A DNA stretch of 64,000 nt from Rhizobiales bacterium PAR1 (GCA_002256205.1 NKIW01000005.1:338830-402829), one strand, 5' to 3'; shown: positions 1 to 8,625, counted from the stretch's first letter. Numbers and translations: made by a program. The notes: generated from the letters alone by a model not told the origin.

Positions 1-723
1 GGTGCTCTGGCGCGGGATATCACCGAAGTCGAGTTCTATCGCACCATGGCGCTGCTCGGTCTGCCCGAGGCGCAGCGTATCGGTCCGGTGATACGCGAGG
101 TCGAGCAGGGGCTTGCCAAACTCACTGCCGAGCTCGTTCATCGCCAGAGCCTGCAGGATGGCGATGCGCTGCTCGCGGAACTCACGCAAATGACGGCGCG
201 GGTCGAATCCGAGATCGCCCGCACCACCTTCCGCTTCGGCGCGACGCGGGCCTATGCCGCGATCCTCTCGGACCGGCTGGAAACCCTGGGCACCCCGGCG
301 GGGCACACCGCGCCGGCGATTGCGAGTTTCCTCGAACGGCGCAATGCGCCCGCCTTCCGCACCTGCGAGCGGATGGAGACCAATCTGGGTAATCTCGCCG
401 CGCGTCTCACCCGCGCCTCTGGCCTCTTGCGCACCCGCATCGATGTGGAACTCGCCAAACAGAACAACACCCTGCTTTCGAGCATGAGCGAGAGAACCAA
501 GCTGCAACTGCGCCTGCAACAAACCGTCGAGGGACTCTCGGTCGCGGCGATCAGCTATTATGTCGTGGGTCTCGTGGGGTATCTGCTGAAAGCAGCGAAG
601 GAGGCACATTTCCTGCCGCTGCCGCTCGATCTCGCGATTGGAGTGTCGGTGCCGCTGGTGGTGATCGCCATGGCGCTGTTGGTGCGCCGTATCCGCATGA
701 TGCACATGGGACACGGCGATTGA
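1..723 (+). CDS. DUF3422 family membrane-anchored protein (C-terminal part)
   Basis: The reading frame is open from the first base, so the start lies outside the window; about 240 residues are visible. The visible part is largely helical and charged. It has a long coiled-coil-like stretch ending in NNTLLSSMSERTKLQLRLQQ and two hydrophobic segments near the C-terminus (around YYVVGLVGYLL and LAIGVSVPLVVIAMALL), followed by a basic, His/Met-rich tail. This layout and the TVEGLSVAAISYY motif match DUF3422, a family of unknown function common in alphaproteobacteria. The two C-terminal membrane segments suggest an inner-membrane anchor with a cytoplasmic N-terminal domain. No enzymatic role can be assigned. 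Confidence 0.85.
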   Translation, partial: GALARDITEVEFYRTMALLGLPEAQRIGPVIREVEQGLAKLTAELVHRQSLQDGDALLAELTQMTARVESEIARTTFRFGATRAYAAILSDRLETLGTPAGHTAPAIASFLERRNAPAFRTCERMETNLGNLAARLTRASGLLRTRIDVELAKQNNTLLSSMSERTKLQLRLQQTVEGLSVAAISYYVVGLVGYLLKAAKEAHFLPLPLDLAIGVSVPLVVIAMALLVRRIRMMHMGHGD

Positions 724-841
724 GTCGCAAACAGCCCTTGGCTTGCAAAATCAACGCCTCGGCGACATATTCAACCGCGTCGATTTCAGGCAGGAAGGGC
801 ACGCGCCCCCTCCTGCCCCGCTGCTTTTTCCGAGAGACTGT

Positions 842-1225
842 ATGGCCCCGACGCACGCTGTCGCCAAAGACCTGTCGCCAGAGGGTGAAGCCTTCTCCCC
901 CGAGCTTGATCAGCTCATGCGTAAGGCCCGCAAGGCGAGCGATTTTCTCAAAGCGCTGGGGCATGAAAATCGCCTGCTGCTGCTCTGTCTGCTGGCGGAA
1001 AAGGAGCGCTCGGTCAGCGAGCTTGAGAATATCCTCGCGATGCGCCAGCCTGCTGTATCCCAGCAACTCGGACGCCTCCGTCTTGACGGGATCGTCACGA
1101 CCCGACGCGAGGGCAAGGCGATCTACTATTCCATTGCACGCGATGATGTCCGGCAGGTGATCTCGATCCTCTACAAGATTTTTTGCGAAGCGCCCGATGA
1201 GGCGTCGCCGGCGGCGACAGCCTGA
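842..1225 (+). CDS. ArsR-family repressor resembling persulfide sensors SqrR/BigR
   Basis: A 127-residue winged-helix protein of the ArsR/SmtB type. The recognition helix region reads RQPAVSQQLGRLRLDGIV and the wing RREGKAIYYS. It has exactly two cysteines, C49 (LLLLC) and C115 (KIFC), 66 residues apart. That is the spacing of the two cysteines that form a polysulfide bridge in Rhodobacter SqrR and Xylella/Agrobacterium BigR. The ATG at 842 gives the family length; an upstream in-frame start at 743 would add a basic, low-complexity extension. The usual targets (sulfide:quinone reductase, persulfide dioxygenase, rhodanese) are not adjacent; the next gene is a membrane protein. Persulfide sensing is inferred from the cysteine pair only. 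Confidence 0.82.
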   Translation: MAPTHAVAKDLSPEGEAFSPELDQLMRKARKASDFLKALGHENRLLLLCLLAEKERSVSELENILAMRQPAVSQQLGRLRLDGIVTTRREGKAIYYSIARDDVRQVISILYKIFCEAPDEASPAATA

Positions 1226-1306
1226 CGTTTTTTTGAATCCTGACGCGTTATTGACACGAATCTCTGGGTATCTCTCGTCTCGCGCGGCAGGAGTTCCCGA
1301 GGCGTG

Positions 1307-1335
1307 TTGACCTCGTTCCTGCCTTGCTCGATACC
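1307..1335 (+). promoter_or_regulatory. candidate sigma-70 promoter for the flippase-like gene
   Basis: TTGACC and GATACC lie 17 bp apart, about 50 bp upstream of the next ATG, which has a good Shine-Dalgarno (CCGGAGGACTT). Inferred from consensus only. Confidence 0.35.
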
Positions 1336-1386
1336 GTTTCGCGGGTTGTCGGCGTCCGGATTCTCCGGATCTAAACCGGAGGACTT

Positions 1387-2424
1387 ATGAACGACGGCGC
1401 TGGCCATCTTCCGACCGCGACCGCTGAGGCGGAACGCCATGCCCGTCGGACGCGGCTTCTGAAAATCGGTGGAACACTGGCCAGCGCGGCGCTGTTCGGG
1501 CTCTCGCTTGGCGTCCTCTATCTGGTTGTGCATGAGCTCGATGCGGCGGAAGTCAGCGCCGCTTTCGCCCGTGCGCAAGGGCGGCAGATCGGTCTTGCTA
1601 TCCTTTTCACCGCGCTCTCCTACGTGATGCTGACGGGCTACGACTGGGTCGCGCTGCGGGAAGTCACGGACATCAAGGTGCGCTACCGGACAGCAGCACT
1701 CGCCTCGTTCACAAGCTATGCTGTGAGTTTCACGCTCGGTTTTCCGCTGCTGACGGCGGCAACCGTGCGCTACTGGATCTATAGTTCTGTCGGTCTTGGC
1801 GCGAGTGCCATTGCGAGCCTCACGCTGATCGCCGGGATCACCTTCTGGCTCGGCATGGGCGTGGTGCTCGGCATCGTGATGATCGCGGCGCCGGTGGCAA
1901 GCGCGACCTTCACGCGGCTGCCGTTGCCGATGAACATGCTGATTGGTCTCGCGGTTTGCGCGGCGGTGGGCTTCTACCTTTTCGTCGTCAAGCGCGGAAA
2001 TCGCCGTATCGCGGTGCAGGGCTGGCAGCTTCGTCTGCCGGGCATTGGTGTCACGCTCAAGCAGATGGCGCTCGGTGCGGCGGATGTCTGTGCCGGCGCA
2101 GCGGTGCTCTATGTCCTGCTGCCGGCGGATGCCCATGTGCCGTTTGCGACCATGCTCGCAGCCTATGTTTTCGCCTGCCTTCTCGGCATCGCAAGCCACG
2201 CGCCGGGTGGCATTGGCGTTTTCGAGGCGACGATGCTGCTGGCTTTGCCAGGTGTGCCGAAAGAGGCATTGCTCGGCGCGCTGCTGGTCTACCGGCTCTG
2301 CTATTACCTGCTGCCGTTCATGCTGGCGCTGATCCTGCTGGGGACGCGTGAGATCATGATCCGCGCCGGGATGCTCAAGCGACAGCTGGAGAGCAAGCCA
2401 CAGGATCATGCGGCCGATGCCTGA
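1387..2424 (+). CDS. UPF0104 / lysylphosphatidylglycerol-synthase-type multi-pass membrane protein
   Basis: A 345-residue protein with about eight hydrophobic segments, beginning with a transmembrane helix after a basic N-terminus. The pattern YDWVALREV, then TSYAVSFTLGF and ASHAPGGIGVFE, is characteristic of the flippase-like domain shared by UPF0104/YbhN proteins and the membrane half of MprF. There is no soluble lysyltransferase domain, so it is not a full MprF. A GGAGG sits directly before the ATG. The last 17 bp overlap the start of phoR, so the two genes are probably cotranscribed and translationally coupled. A role in moving a lipid or polyprenyl-linked substrate across the inner membrane is a family-based guess. 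Confidence 0.82.
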   Translation: MNDGAGHLPTATAEAERHARRTRLLKIGGTLASAALFGLSLGVLYLVVHELDAAEVSAAFARAQGRQIGLAILFTALSYVMLTGYDWVALREVTDIKVRYRTAALASFTSYAVSFTLGFPLLTAATVRYWIYSSVGLGASAIASLTLIAGITFWLGMGVVLGIVMIAAPVASATFTRLPLPMNMLIGLAVCAAVGFYLFVVKRGNRRIAVQGWQLRLPGIGVTLKQMALGAADVCAGAAVLYVLLPADAHVPFATMLAAYVFACLLGIASHAPGGIGVFEATMLLALPGVPKEALLGALLVYRLCYYLLPFMLALILLGTREIMIRAGMLKRQLESKPQDHAADA

Positions 2425-3736
2425 GGCCGGGGCACCCTTGCCGGAGGCGCCACCTTCGGCCCTGCGGTCTCGGGTCGTTCAGGGAAAAGTGCTGCGCCTC
2501 ATGGCTTTGGCTACGGGCCTGGCGGTGCTGGCGCTGGCGCATCTTTCCAGTCTTCCCTGGCTCGCGCATGGCCTTGCGCTGCTGTTGCTTGCGTTGATCT
2601 ATGTGGGCTGGCGCCCTGCTTTGCGGCGAGAGGAGGGACGCCTTTCCGAAGCGGCGCGCGTTCTGCGTCCCGATGCCGAATTCAAACTCTCGACGGTGCT
2701 CGATGCGCTCGGCGCACCGACCATCCTGACCGACCGACGCGGCCATATCGTCCATGCCAATGCCGCCGCGCTCAAAGCCTTTCCGGGGCTCAAGCAAGGA
2801 CATCCCGTGACATTTTTCATTCGTGCGCCGGCGATGCTGTCCGGGCTTGAAGCGGTTCTGGGAAACGACTCCGAAGTCCGCTTCGAACTCCTCGATCACA
2901 TTCCGGTCGAACGCTCGTATGATGTGCTGATCCGCCGCCTTGGCGGGGCCCCGGAGGTCGGGCACCTCGCCATCGGCACCGCCTTTGCCGTGATCTTCAT
3001 GACCGAAACGAGCGCTGCTAAGCGTATCGAGGCGATGCGCGTCGATTTTGTCGCCAACGCGAGCCATGAGTTGCGCACGCCACTGGCCTCCATTCTTGGC
3101 TTCGTCGAGACCCTTCAGGGGCCGGCACGGGACGATGCGACGGCGCGTCGGACGTTCCTTGGCATCATGGAAACGCAGGCGCGGCGCATGGCCCGCCTGA
3201 TCGATGACCTCCTCTCGCTCTCCAAGATCGAGATGAGCGCTCATATCACGCCCTCCGCCGAGATCGATCTCGTGGCCGCCCTGCGCTCTGTCGTCGATAC
3301 ACTCGGCGGCCTCGCGCAGGATCGCGCGGTGGCGTTGAAGCTGACGTTGCCCGAGGCGCGATCCCTGGTGGCGGGAGACCGGGACGAGCTTCTGCGCGTC
3401 TTCGAGAATCTCATCGAGAACGGCATAAAATACGGCCAAAGCGGTGGGGTGGTCGAGATTGGTCTGACGCCGGTTGAGGATGCGGTGATCGGGCCCGCGC
3501 TGGCTATCACAGTGCGCGATTTCGGCCCCGGCATCGCCGCCAAGCATCTGCCTCGTCTCACGGAGCGGTTTTACCGTGCGGATGTGAGTGAGAGCCGCGT
3601 TATGGGAGGCACAGGGCTGGGCCTTTCCATCGTCAAGCATATCGTCACGCGCCACCGTGGACGGCTTGGCATTGCGAGCATACCGGGGGACGGCGCGACC
3701 TTTACCGTGACGTTGCCGGCATTGACGCCAAAATAA
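2408..3736 (+). CDS. phoR: PhoR phosphate-regulon sensor histidine kinase
   Basis: A 442-residue kinase with two closely spaced N-terminal membrane segments (about residues 30-68), a PAS-like domain (about 95-200), an H-box NASHELRTPLAS with the phospho-acceptor at His220, an N-box (ENLIENGIKYG) and G-boxes (DFGPGI, GGTGLGLSIV). The short membrane hairpin plus a single PAS domain is the PhoR architecture, and phoU and phoB follow, which fixes the assignment. It should autophosphorylate and pass phosphate to PhoB when external phosphate is low, under control of the Pst transporter and PhoU. A second possible ATG lies three codons downstream (MPEAG). Pst genes are not next to it. Confidence 0.93.
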   Translation: MRPMPEAGAPLPEAPPSALRSRVVQGKVLRLMALATGLAVLALAHLSSLPWLAHGLALLLLALIYVGWRPALRREEGRLSEAARVLRPDAEFKLSTVLDALGAPTILTDRRGHIVHANAAALKAFPGLKQGHPVTFFIRAPAMLSGLEAVLGNDSEVRFELLDHIPVERSYDVLIRRLGGAPEVGHLAIGTAFAVIFMTETSAAKRIEAMRVDFVANASHELRTPLASILGFVETLQGPARDDATARRTFLGIMETQARRMARLIDDLLSLSKIEMSAHITPSAEIDLVAALRSVVDTLGGLAQDRAVALKLTLPEARSLVAGDRDELLRVFENLIENGIKYGQSGGVVEIGLTPVEDAVIGPALAITVRDFGPGIAAKHLPRLTERFYRADVSESRVMGGTGLGLSIVKHIVTRHRGRLGIASIPGDGATFTVTLPALTPK

Positions 3737-3759
3737 CGCTTCTGAAACAGTATGTTGGA

Positions 3760-3777
3760 GTGTCATGCTTCTGTCAT
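3760..3777 (+). promoter_or_regulatory. PHO box (PhoB operator) upstream of phoU-phoB
   Basis: GTGTCAT-GCTT-CTGTCAT: two direct 7-bp repeats with a 4-bp spacer, differing from the consensus CTGTCAT-N4-CTGTCAT at one base. It lies 24 bp after the phoR stop and 170 bp before phoU. It predicts an autoregulated internal promoter for phoU-phoB. Confidence 0.8.
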
Positions 3778-3946
3778 GACGAACTTCTAGGAGAGAGCGG
3801 AAGCATAGGCGCAGGTTCGTGCTTTTGCGCTGGACGTTGATCAGGGCCTCGCCTTACTCATGCAAGGTGCTTTTGCAGGGTGCTTTTGGCGATCTGGTCC
3901 TGAAGCCGTGATAATCAGCGCCGCGCGGGCGGAGGAGAGAGAAACG

Positions 3947-4660
3947 ATGACGCAACATATCGTGCGGACCTTTGACGAAGAGCTCGGTTTGCTCTCCTCG
4001 AAGATCAACCAGATGGGCGGCATCGCCGAAGCCATGATGGTCGATGCGCTGGACGCCCTGAGCAAACACGATGTGTCCAAGGCGCGCGGTGTGATCGAAC
4101 GCGATGCACAGCTCGATGCGCTGCAGCACGATATAGAGGAACTCGCGGTGCTGGTCATCGCGCGCCGCCAGCCGATGGCGAATGACCTGCGGCAGATCAT
4201 GGGGACGATCCGTATTGCCTCGGATCTCGAGCGGATCGGCGATCTCGTGAAGAACATTGGCAAGCGCGTGACCGTGATGGAAGAACGCTTCCTCTCGATG
4301 CGCTCGCTCTCGGGCATCCAGCACATGGCGCATCTCGTGCTCGGCCAGGTGAAAACCGTGGTTGACAGCTTCGCCCAGAACAACGCCGAACTCGCGCGCC
4401 ATGTCTGGCTGCACGACGGCGAGGTCGATACGCTCAACAACTCGCTGTTCCGCGAACTTCTGACCTACATGATGGAAGATCCGCGTTCGATCACCTTCGC
4501 AACGCACCTCCTGTTCATCGCCAAGAACATCGAGCGCGCGGGCGATCACGCGACCAATATCGCCGAGACGGTGTACTTCATCGAAACGGGGCAGCAGCTT
4601 TCCGGCCCGCGTCCGAAGGGTGACACAGCGCCCTATTCGCTCTCCGCCAAGGACGTGTGA
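3947..4660 (+). CDS. phoU: PhoU phosphate signalling protein
   Basis: A 237-residue all-helical protein made of two tandem three-helix PhoU domains. Each carries the metal-binding E/D-x3-D-type signature (IRIASDLERIGDLVKNIG in the first, LLFIAKNIERAGDHATNIAE in the second). The ATG at 3947 follows GGAGGAG at ideal distance and gives the normal family length; earlier in-frame codons would add an unconserved tail. PhoU links the Pst transporter to PhoR and keeps PhoR in its phosphatase state when phosphate is plentiful. phoB begins at or just beyond the stop codon, so the two form an operon behind the PHO box. Confidence 0.96.
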   Translation: MTQHIVRTFDEELGLLSSKINQMGGIAEAMMVDALDALSKHDVSKARGVIERDAQLDALQHDIEELAVLVIARRQPMANDLRQIMGTIRIASDLERIGDLVKNIGKRVTVMEERFLSMRSLSGIQHMAHLVLGQVKTVVDSFAQNNAELARHVWLHDGEVDTLNNSLFRELLTYMMEDPRSITFATHLLFIAKNIERAGDHATNIAETVYFIETGQQLSGPRPKGDTAPYSLSAKDV

Positions 4661-4668
4661 GACACGCC

Positions 4669-5370
4669 ATGGCGCCACGCATTCTGGTTGTGGAGGATGA
4701 GGAGTCGCTGGCGATCCTGCTGCGCTACAACCTCACCGCCGAGGGATACGAGGTCGAGCATGTCGCACGCGGGGACGAGGCGGATATCCGTCTGCGCGAA
4801 AGCGTGCCGGACCTTCTCGTGCTCGATTGGATGCTGCCGGCGCTTTCCGGCATCGAAATCTGCCGGCGCCTTCGGGCGCGCCCCGAAACCGCGCGCCTGC
4901 CGATCATCATGCTGACCGCGCGTGGCGAGGAAGCCGAGCGCATCCGCGGCCTTCAGACCGGCGCGGATGACTATATGGTCAAGCCGTTCTCGGTCCCTGA
5001 GCTCGTCGCACGCGTGCATGCCTTGCTGCGCCGTGCCAAGCCCGAGCATGTCGCGCAGCGCCTCGTGATGGGCGATCTCGAGCTGGATCGTGTGACCAAG
5101 CGCGTCCGGCGCGGGGATCGCGAACTCCATCTTGGGCCGACCGAATTTCGCCTGCTCGAATTCCTGATGAAAAGTCCGGGGCGCGTTTTTGCCCGCGAGC
5201 ACCTGCTCGATCAGGTCTGGGGGCAGGATGTCTACGTCGACGAGCGGACGGTCGATGTGCATGTCGGCCGGCTGCGCAAGGTGCTCAACCGCCGTAACGA
5301 GGCCGACCCAATCCGCACGGTACGCGGCACTGGCTATTCGTTTGATGAGACTTTTGGGCGTCTGAACTGA
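4669..5370 (+). CDS. phoB: PhoB phosphate-regulon response regulator
   Basis: A 233-residue OmpR/PhoB-type regulator. The receiver domain has the acidic pocket E9-D10, phospho-acceptor Asp53 (LVLDWMLP), Thr in MLTARG and Lys in VKPFS. The C-terminal winged helix contains LGPTEFRLLEFLMKSPGRVF and the recognition region DERTVDVHVGRLRKVL. A GTG four codons earlier overlaps the phoU stop and is better placed relative to AAGGA, so the true start could be either codon; MAPRILVVEDEE is the usual N-terminus. PhoB should activate genes with PHO boxes, including the sites seen near phoU and between the methyltransferase-phn operon and plcP. Confidence 0.95.
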   Translation: MAPRILVVEDEESLAILLRYNLTAEGYEVEHVARGDEADIRLRESVPDLLVLDWMLPALSGIEICRRLRARPETARLPIIMLTARGEEAERIRGLQTGADDYMVKPFSVPELVARVHALLRRAKPEHVAQRLVMGDLELDRVTKRVRRGDRELHLGPTEFRLLEFLMKSPGRVFAREHLLDQVWGQDVYVDERTVDVHVGRLRKVLNRRNEADPIRTVRGTGYSFDETFGRLN

Positions 5371-5404
5371 TCTTCTGGGCTTAACCACCGTAAGGTCGCA
5401 CAAA

Positions 5405-5426
5405 AAACCCGCCGAAAGGCGGGTTT
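5405..5426 (-). terminator. intrinsic terminator of gcrA, possibly bidirectional for phoB
   Basis: A 9-bp perfect stem AAACCCGCC / GGCGGGTTT with a 4-nt loop. Read on the minus strand it is followed by a run of T residues, so it chiefly ends the gcrA transcript; on the plus strand the tail is TTTGTTC, weaker but usable for phoB. Confidence 0.85.
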
Positions 5427-5451
5427 GTTCGTCCAGAAGGCCAATATTTTT

Positions 5452-5928
5452 TCACGCTCTGCGGCGGTCGCCGTGCGGCTGGAAGGCGACACGGGCATGG
5501 GCCTCGCAATAGGTCTTGCCGCCGCCGCAATCGGCGCCGCAATACGCAAAATCGGCATGGAGCGGGTCGCCCATCGGCCAGCGGCAGACGCCTTCGCGCA
5601 GCTCCATGATCGAAATCCGACGCGACATCGGGATCACCACATTTTCGCGCACCGGCATCACCTCAGGTTCCATATCCACCATTTCGACTACGGCGAGATT
5701 GCCGCGCGACACGATGGTCGTTGTGCGCTGTGTCGTTTTCACGACCTTACGGGGGCGCGCTGCCGCAGCCGGCTTGGCTTTCGCGCGACCGGACAAGCCG
5801 AGGCGATGCACCTTGCCGATCACCGCGTTGCGGGTGACACCACCCAGCTCGCCCGCGATCTGACTTGCGCTGAGACCTTCGCTCCAGAGCTTTTTCAATT
5901 GCTCGATGCGATTGTCATCCCAAGACAT
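5452..5928 (-). CDS. gcrA: GcrA cell-cycle regulator
   Basis: A 158-residue protein that begins with the family signature MSWDDNRIEQLKKLWSEGLS, a helix-turn-helix that includes GVTRNAVIGKVHRLGL, then a basic Ala/Pro-rich linker and the conserved C-terminal sigma-70-binding domain (ELREGVCRWPMGDP and FAYCGADCGGGKTYCEAHA). GcrA binds sigma-70 RNA polymerase and promoters carrying methylated GANTC sites. AGGAGG precedes the chosen ATG. A second ATG six codons upstream also has a strong GGAGGAGG, so a slightly longer form (MSQEVVMSWDD) is possible. It is divergent from argD, an arrangement common in this order as far as I recall. Confidence 0.96.
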   Translation of the reverse strand: MSWDDNRIEQLKKLWSEGLSASQIAGELGGVTRNAVIGKVHRLGLSGRAKAKPAAAARPRKVVKTTQRTTTIVSRGNLAVVEMVDMEPEVMPVRENVVIPMSRRISIMELREGVCRWPMGDPLHADFAYCGADCGGGKTYCEAHARVAFQPHGDRRRA

Positions 5929-5946
5929 GACTACCTCCTGAGACAT

Positions 5947-6370
5947 CGTGCCTCCTCCTCGGCTTTTCGGATTCCGAATCCCCCGCCAGCCCCGCGATAC
6001 CTTGCGAGATGGATCCCGATACGCCGGGTTGGAGAAATCTGAACCGGAACCGGCCCGTTCGCGCTGCCCACCGCCTTGGTAACAGCGCCCTGCCTGAAAA
6101 GACCCTAGCGGATCGCGCCGCCAAGGTTGAGAGTCCGCAAGGCAACACACCCTGTTTTCAACAGCGATAATCACCAAGCAGCTGATTCGCTCCTTCTTGC
6201 GCGCAACTGTGGCGAAGGCGTGGAACGTTGACTTTTTCCGGCAAATGGTTGAAACAAAGAGGCGAAAGCCGCCCCCGAGGGCGGCCTTCTTTTTTGCTGC
6301 AAAGCCTCGCCGGCTTACCTTCGGCGGGACGTTTTTGGAACTGGGGCCGAGAGCCCGTCTGGAGGATGAC
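5947..6370. other. non-coding interval between gcrA and argD
   Basis: A 424-bp gap with no convincing protein gene. It holds the gcrA upstream region with two GANTC sites one base apart (GATTC at 5970-5974, GAATC at 5976-5980), a third GATTC at 6184-6188, a GATAAT box near 6162, and a plus-strand terminator at 6268-6296 that no plus-strand coding gene explains. Confidence 0.7.
6268..6296 (+). terminator. orphan intrinsic terminator upstream of argD (possible sRNA 3' end or argD attenuator)
   Basis: A 7-bp GC-only stem GCCGCCC / GGGCGGC, loop CCGA, followed by CTTCTTTTTT. It points toward argD, whose ATG is about 75 bp downstream. No plus-strand coding gene lies between gcrA and this site. 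Confidence 0.7.
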
Positions 6371-7609
6371 ATGAGCACGACGATGAAAAGCGCAACCGCT
6401 TCTTCTGCCGCGCCTGCCGTCCGATCCACCTCCCACATGCTGCCGACCTATGCCCGCGCCGATTTCTCGTTTGATCGCGGTGAAGGCGCTTGGCTTTTTG
6501 CCGACGATGGCCGGAAGTTTCTCGATTTCGCCGGCGGCATCGCTGTCAATGTGCTGGGGCATTCGCATCCGCACCTTGTGAAGGCGCTCGTCGATCAGGC
6601 GCAGAAGCTCTGGCACACCTCGAACCTCTACCGGATTTCCGGTGGTGAGCGACTGGCGGATCGCCTCTGCGAACTCACCTTCGCGGACAAGGTCTTCTTC
6701 ACCAATTCCGGCGCCGAAGCGCTCGAATGCGCGATCAAGATGGCGCGGAAATACCATTCCGTGAGTGGCCAGCCCAACCGCTACCGCATCATTACTTTTG
6801 AAGGCGCCTTCCATGGCCGCACCCTTGCGACCATCGCGGCGGGCGGTCAGCAGAAGTATCTTGAAGGCTTCGGCCCTGCGATGCCGGGCTTCGATCAAGT
6901 GCCGTTTGGCGATCACAAGGCGCTCGAAGCGGCAATCGGGCCCGATACCGGCGCGATCCTCATCGAACCGGTGCAGGGCGAGGGGGGGCTTCGCTCCGTG
7001 CCGCCGCAGTGCCTGCGCGGCTTGCGCGAGCTGTGCGACAAGCATGGGCTCTTGTTGATCCTTGACGAAGTGCAGTGCGGCGTCGGACGGACCGGCAAGC
7101 TCTTTGCGCATGAATGGTCGGGGATTACGCCGGATATCATGGCGATCGCCAAGGGGATTGGCGGCGGCTTCCCGATGGGCGCCTGCCTTGCGACTGACAA
7201 TGCCGCGAAGGGCATGGTCGCGGGCACGCATGGCTCGACCTATGGCGGCAATCCGCTCGCGATGGCCGTGGGCAATGCCGTTCTGGATGTTGTGGCCCAG
7301 CCGGAATTCCTCGAACAGGTGCGCTCGACCGCGCGCGATCTCAACCAGCGCCTTGCCGAATTGAAAGATCGTCACCCCACGATCATTCAGGAAATTCGCG
7401 GCTCCGGCCTGCTGATCGGCATCAAGACCAAGGTGACGAACACCGATCTCGTCGCTGCCGGTCGCGCCGAAGGCTTCCTGACCGTAGGCGCGGGCGATAA
7501 CGTGGTCCGTATGCTGCCGCCGCTGAATATCGGCGAAGCGGAAGTCCGCGAGGCCTTTGAGCGCCTTGACCGCGCCTGCACCGCGCTTGAACAGAAGGCG
7601 GCGAGCTGA
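6371..7609 (+). CDS. argD: acetylornithine aminotransferase
   Basis: A 412-residue class III pyridoxal-phosphate aminotransferase. Visible features are the substrate/cofactor motifs [15 protein letters not shown] and [17 protein letters not shown], the cofactor-contacting FHGRT, the Asp in [15 protein letters not shown], and the catalytic lysine in [13 protein letters not shown]. It converts N-acetylglutamate semialdehyde to N-acetylornithine in arginine synthesis, and homologues can also act on succinyldiaminopimelate. GGAGGATGAC directly precedes the ATG. A long in-frame upstream extension exists but runs through the orphan terminator and is not coding. argF follows after 41 bp and hslO overlaps argF, so the three probably form one operon. 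Confidence 0.95.
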   Translation: MSTTMKSATASSAAPAVRSTSHMLPTYARADFSFDRGEGAWLFADDGRKFLDFAGGIAVNVLGHSHPHLVKALVDQAQKLWHTSNLYRISGGERLADRLCELTFADKVFFTNSGAEALECAIKMARKYHSVSGQPNRYRIITFEGAFHGRTLATIAAGGQQKYLEGFGPAMPGFDQVPFGDHKALEAAIGPDTGAILIEPVQGEGGLRSVPPQCLRGLRELCDKHGLLLILDEVQCGVGRTGKLFAHEWSGITPDIMAIAKGIGGGFPMGACLATDNAAKGMVAGTHGSTYGGNPLAMAVGNAVLDVVAQPEFLEQVRSTARDLNQRLAELKDRHPTIIQEIRGSGLLIGIKTKVTNTDLVAAGRAEGFLTVGAGDNVVRMLPPLNIGEAEVREAFERLDRACTALEQKAAS

Positions 7610-7650
7610 GCTCGCCCGCCTTTTCACCCCTTTCGATCCTGACGGAAATC

Positions 7651-8625
7651 ATGGCCGAACCCATGGCAAAGACCAGTTCAAATACCCCGCGCAACCTTTC
7701 CGGGAACCAGCGGCACTTCCTCGACCTATGCGATCTCAGCGCGACGGAAATTCGTGCCATCGTCGATGGTGCGCATCGCATCAAGGCACGCCGCCGCGCG
7801 CCGCTGGCCTCCGACAAGGTGCTTTCCGGGAAATCCATCGCGATGATCTTCGAGCAGCCGAGCCTGCGCACGCGCATGTCCTTCGACATGGGTATCCGTG
7901 AACTCGGCGGCGAGAGCATCATGGTCACCGGCAAGGAAATCGAGCTCGGCGAACGCGAGAGCATCGCCGACACGGCGCGCGTTCTCTCGCGCTATGTCGA
8001 TGGTATCATGATCCGCATCCTGAGCCATTCTCAGCTTGTTGAGTTGGCTCAGCATGCCACTGTTCCGGTGCTCAATGGCCTGACCAAGACGTCGCATCCT
8101 TGTCAGGTGATGGCCGATGTCCAGACTTTCGAAGAGCATCGGGGCAATATCTCCGGCAAGACGATTTCTTGGGTTGGCGACAGCAACAATGTGCTGCGCT
8201 CCTGGGTTGAAGCCGCCGCGAAGCTTGAATTTACCATCAAAGTCGCCACGCCGGAGGAGCTTCAGCCTGATCCGAAGCTCGTGGAATGGGCAAAGGCCAA
8301 CAAGGCTGACCTCCGGCTGATGCGGGATCCCAACGCGGCGGTCGAAGGTTCGGATTGCGTCGTCGCCGATGCCTGGGTCTCGATGGGTGACAAGGATGGC
8401 AAGCGCCGCCACAACCTGCTCAAGCCGTATCAAGTCAATGCACGGTTGATGGAGGTGGCCGGACCACAGGCGATCTTCATGCACTGTTTGCCGGCAAAGC
8501 GTGGCGAGGAAGTCACCAATGCGGTGATGGATGGCCCACAATCCGTGGTGTTCGATGAGGCCGAGAACCGTCTCCATGCCCAGAAGAGCGTGCTCGCCTG
8601 GGCCTATGGCGAGAGTTTCGCTTGA
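7651..8625 (+). CDS. argF: ornithine carbamoyltransferase
   Basis: A 324-residue enzyme that joins carbamoyl phosphate to ornithine to give citrulline. The carbamoyl-phosphate loop reads [12 protein letters not shown], the HPCQ motif is present in [11 protein letters not shown], and the ornithine-binding [10 protein letters not shown] motif lies near the C-terminus. The phosphate loop has Leu where the family signature S-[GT]-R-T has Thr or Gly; both arginines and the Ser are kept, so activity is expected. A second ATG four codons downstream (MAKTSSN) is an alternative start. The stop codon overlaps the ATG of hslO by one base, which implies coupled translation. Confidence 0.95.
   Translation: MAEPMAKTSSNTPRNLSGNQRHFLDLCDLSATEIRAIVDGAHRIKARRRAPLASDKVLSGKSIAMIFEQPSLRTRMSFDMGIRELGGESIMVTGKEIELGERESIADTARVLSRYVDGIMIRILSHSQLVELAQHATVPVLNGLTKTSHPCQVMADVQTFEEHRGNISGKTISWVGDSNNVLRSWVEAAAKLEFTIKVATPEELQPDPKLVEWAKANKADLRLMRDPNAAVEGSDCVVADAWVSMGDKDGKRRHNLLKPYQVNARLMEVAGPQAIFMHCLPAKRGEEVTNAVMDGPQSVVFDEAENRLHAQKSVLAWAYGESFA

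Noticed and set aside
2375..3766. 463-codon open frame on the minus strand, with a similar one at 1171-2409
   Set aside because: Shadows of phoR and the UPF0104 gene; composition is Arg/His/Gln-rich and lacks structure.
6197..6370. 58-residue N-terminal extension of ArgD
   Set aside because: It runs through a strong terminator, and a GGAGG stands right before the internal ATG that gives the normal N-terminus.
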